NCBI GenBank assembly: GCA_021781535.1
Contig: JAJXWO010000002.1
Coordinates: 1 to 64,000 of the forward strand
Source of the DNA: Deltaproteobacteria bacterium
Lineage (GTDB): Bacteria; Desulfobacterota; Desulfuromonadia; Geobacterales; Pseudopelobacteraceae
Length of the DNA: 64,000 nt
Direction: 5' to 3'
This document shows positions 62,841-64,000 of the stretch, in pieces. A program made the translations under genes and the position numbers. The stretch's first letter is position 1. Each line of letters opens with the position of its first letter. Under the pieces are notes generated by a model. It had not been told where the DNA came from and did no database searches. It worked only from the letters and a program-made list of their open reading frames with translations.

Positions 62841-64000
62841 TTACTGTTTCATGTCAAGCAGGCCTTTCAGTCTCGATATTTCGTCGTGCAGTTCCGTGTC
62901 TGATTTTTTGAATGCGGTGATGTCGGCAAACGTAATGACAACGCCACCGATGACGTCCTCAATCGTGCGGTACGGCATGATGCGCACCGAATACCAGTGG
63001 CCATTGGTGGCAGCGATCTGCTTTTCCGAAAAGACCAGTGTCCGCACAACCTCCTGTGCAACTTCAGCCAAATCCGGATACAGCAGGTCGGTCACGATTT
63101 CGGAAAGCGGCCGTCCCACATCACCCTGGCGCAACTTGAACAGTTTGTCCGCCCCGCTGGTGAAACGCCGGATATGGAGATCGTTGTCGAGGAACACGGT
63201 GACGATTTCCGTGCTGTTGAGCAGGTTCCTCATGTCGTTGTTCGCCCGTGACAGTTCGTCCATTTTGGACTGCTGCTCGGCATTCACCGTCTGCAACTCT
63301 TCGTTGAGAGACTGCATCTCTTCACGGGAGGTGGTCAGCTCCTCGTTGGTGGACTGCAGTTCTTCGTTGGTGGACTGCAGTTCTTCATTCGTGGATTTGA
63401 GCTCTTCCTGCGAAGATTGCATCTCCTCGCGGGTCGTTTGGAGTTCTTCGCGATTTTGCCGGAGTTCCTGCTCCAGTTCAAGACACTTGGTGTTGCCGGA
63501 TAACGGGTTTTTGGTGCGCCCCTTAAGCTCCTGTTCCGGAGGAGCTGCGACATCGGTAAAGACGATCAATACCATTCCCCGCATTGTTTCCGGCTCGTCA
63601 ATCGGTTTGAGCGTTATATTAACCATCTGGGTCCCACCGTTGATGCCGATCTTGAGGCCTTTGACGGTGACGGTCTCTTTGTGCCGGATCGCCTTCTGGA
63701 AGGCACTTCCCAGGTCGAAACGGAGTTCTTCACGGGCCATGGAGAAAATACTCCAGTTGGCCTTTCCGGCCGCCGGTTCAAGATATTTGCCGGTTCGCCC
63801 GTTGATGTAGAGGATATCTCCCCTGTCGTTGACCAGCACGGCCGGCGGGGAGAAGTGCAGCAGCAGCTGGTCGGCGAGCGACTGGAGATTGATTTCAGGT
63901 TTCATCATCAGTAATTCCTTGGCGCCTCCCGACATGGCGGGGATAAACGTGGGGGGAAATGCTATCGGTTCATGCGGAGTCAAGGTTTCGCGCCGCCGGA
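62841..64000 (-). CDS. C-terminal part of a CheB/CheR/PAS-type fusion protein (partial)
   Basis: The frame is open to the right edge, so the start lies outside. The part present has a PAS-like domain (HFSPPAVLVNDRGDILYING, GKYLEPAAGKANWSIF), a coiled coil with tandem 'STNEELQ' repeats (about 185-250 of the visible part; two exact 21-nt repeat units near 63342-63390), and a second PAS domain (NSTEIVTVFLDNDLHIRRF to ITAFKKSDTEL). This is the known tail of CheB-CheR-PAS fusions, where the upstream domains methylate and demethylate receptors. A TTG at 63983 or ATG at 63938 could start a free PAS protein, but I think truncation by the window is more likely. It is 21 nt upstream of the hybrid kinase. 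Confidence 0.85.
   Translation of the reverse strand, partial: RRRETLTPHEPIAFPPTFIPAMSGGAKELLMMKPEINLQSLADQLLLHFSPPAVLVNDRGDILYINGRTGKYLEPAAGKANWSIFSMAREELRFDLGSAFQKAIRHKETVTVKGLKIGINGGTQMVNITLKPIDEPETMRGMVLIVFTDVAAPPEQELKGRTKNPLSGNTKCLELEQELRQNREELQTTREEMQSSQEELKSTNEELQSTNEELQSTNEELTTSREEMQSLNEELQTVNAEQQSKMDELSRANNDMRNLLNSTEIVTVFLDNDLHIRRFTSGADKLFKLRQGDVGRPLSEIVTDLLYPDLAEVAQEVVRTLVFSEKQIAATNGHWYSVRIMPYRTIEDVIGGVVITFADITAFKKSDTELHDEISRLKGLLDMKQ

Noticed and set aside
63335-63553. Tandem repeat in the 'NEELQ' region as a DNA-level satellite
   Set aside because: The repeats follow the coiled-coil heptads of the protein and keep the reading frame, so coding repetition explains them.

Overview
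The window looks like chromosomal DNA of a Geobacter-type desulfuromonad (Desulfuromonadia, Geobacteraceae-like). The grounds are gene content and style: many sigma-54 promoters, hybrid PAS kinases, NtrC-type activators, a haemerythrin-tailed chemoreceptor, c-di-GMP enzymes, B12-radical SAM proteins and small stress proteins of families common in that group. I cannot name the species. No mobile element, CRISPR array or tRNA was seen.

Layout. 1-530: the 3' end of a 23S rRNA gene, 5S rRNA and a terminator. 605-7235: a ferritin-like protein, then a forward run of PEP synthase/PPDK regulator, OmpR-type regulator, NapH-like Fe-S membrane protein, RdgC-like protein, obgE and proB. 7291-21413: a long reverse-strand housekeeping block holding the macromolecular synthesis genes (rpsU, yqeY, cvpA, dnaG, rpoD, plus an unknown secreted protein) and, upstream, HAD hydrolase, glyQ, glyS, a haemerythrin chemoreceptor and hisH-hisA-hisF-hisE. 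21594-33836: AI-2E family transporter, a stress lipoprotein pair, a decayed hybrid kinase pseudogene, tamB-tamA, and a small-protein/lipoprotein group. 34182-39478: a four-gene forward cluster (B12-radical SAM, UbiG-like methyltransferase, Fe-S/FAD oxidoreductase, SDR reductase) that looks biosynthetic and is unassigned. 39668-45658: pssA, an MtfA-like peptidase, an unknown membrane protein, a PAS-AAA-Fis regulator and an envelope operon (BON, beta-barrel, Spy/CpxP-like). 45889-51912: a GGDEF-EAL protein with a KaiC-like ATPase, divergent from FecR-OmpA-CHASE2/HD-GYP. 52054-58378: YihY, BON, CsbD, a second radical SAM protein, DJ-1/PfpI, a BTAD-like protein and a coiled-coil protein. 58501-64000: receiver-AAA-Fis regulator, large hybrid kinase, and the C-terminal part of a CheB/CheR/PAS-type protein cut by the window edge.

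The main discovery candidate is a sigma-54 regulon spread over 22.9-58 kb. Five loci share one architecture: a GG-N10-GC promoter, an IHF-like site, and a conserved upstream element whose core dyad (CTGCCA-N4-TGGCAG type) begins 128-132 bp from the -12 GC. A degenerate sixth copy has the same spacing, and two further promoters lack a clear element. The targets are envelope and stress genes. Two NtrC-like activators in the window (42173-43927 and 58501-60048) have almost the same Fis-type helix-turn-helix and both carry GAFTGS where GAFTGA is usual, so they are the natural candidates to bind the shared element.
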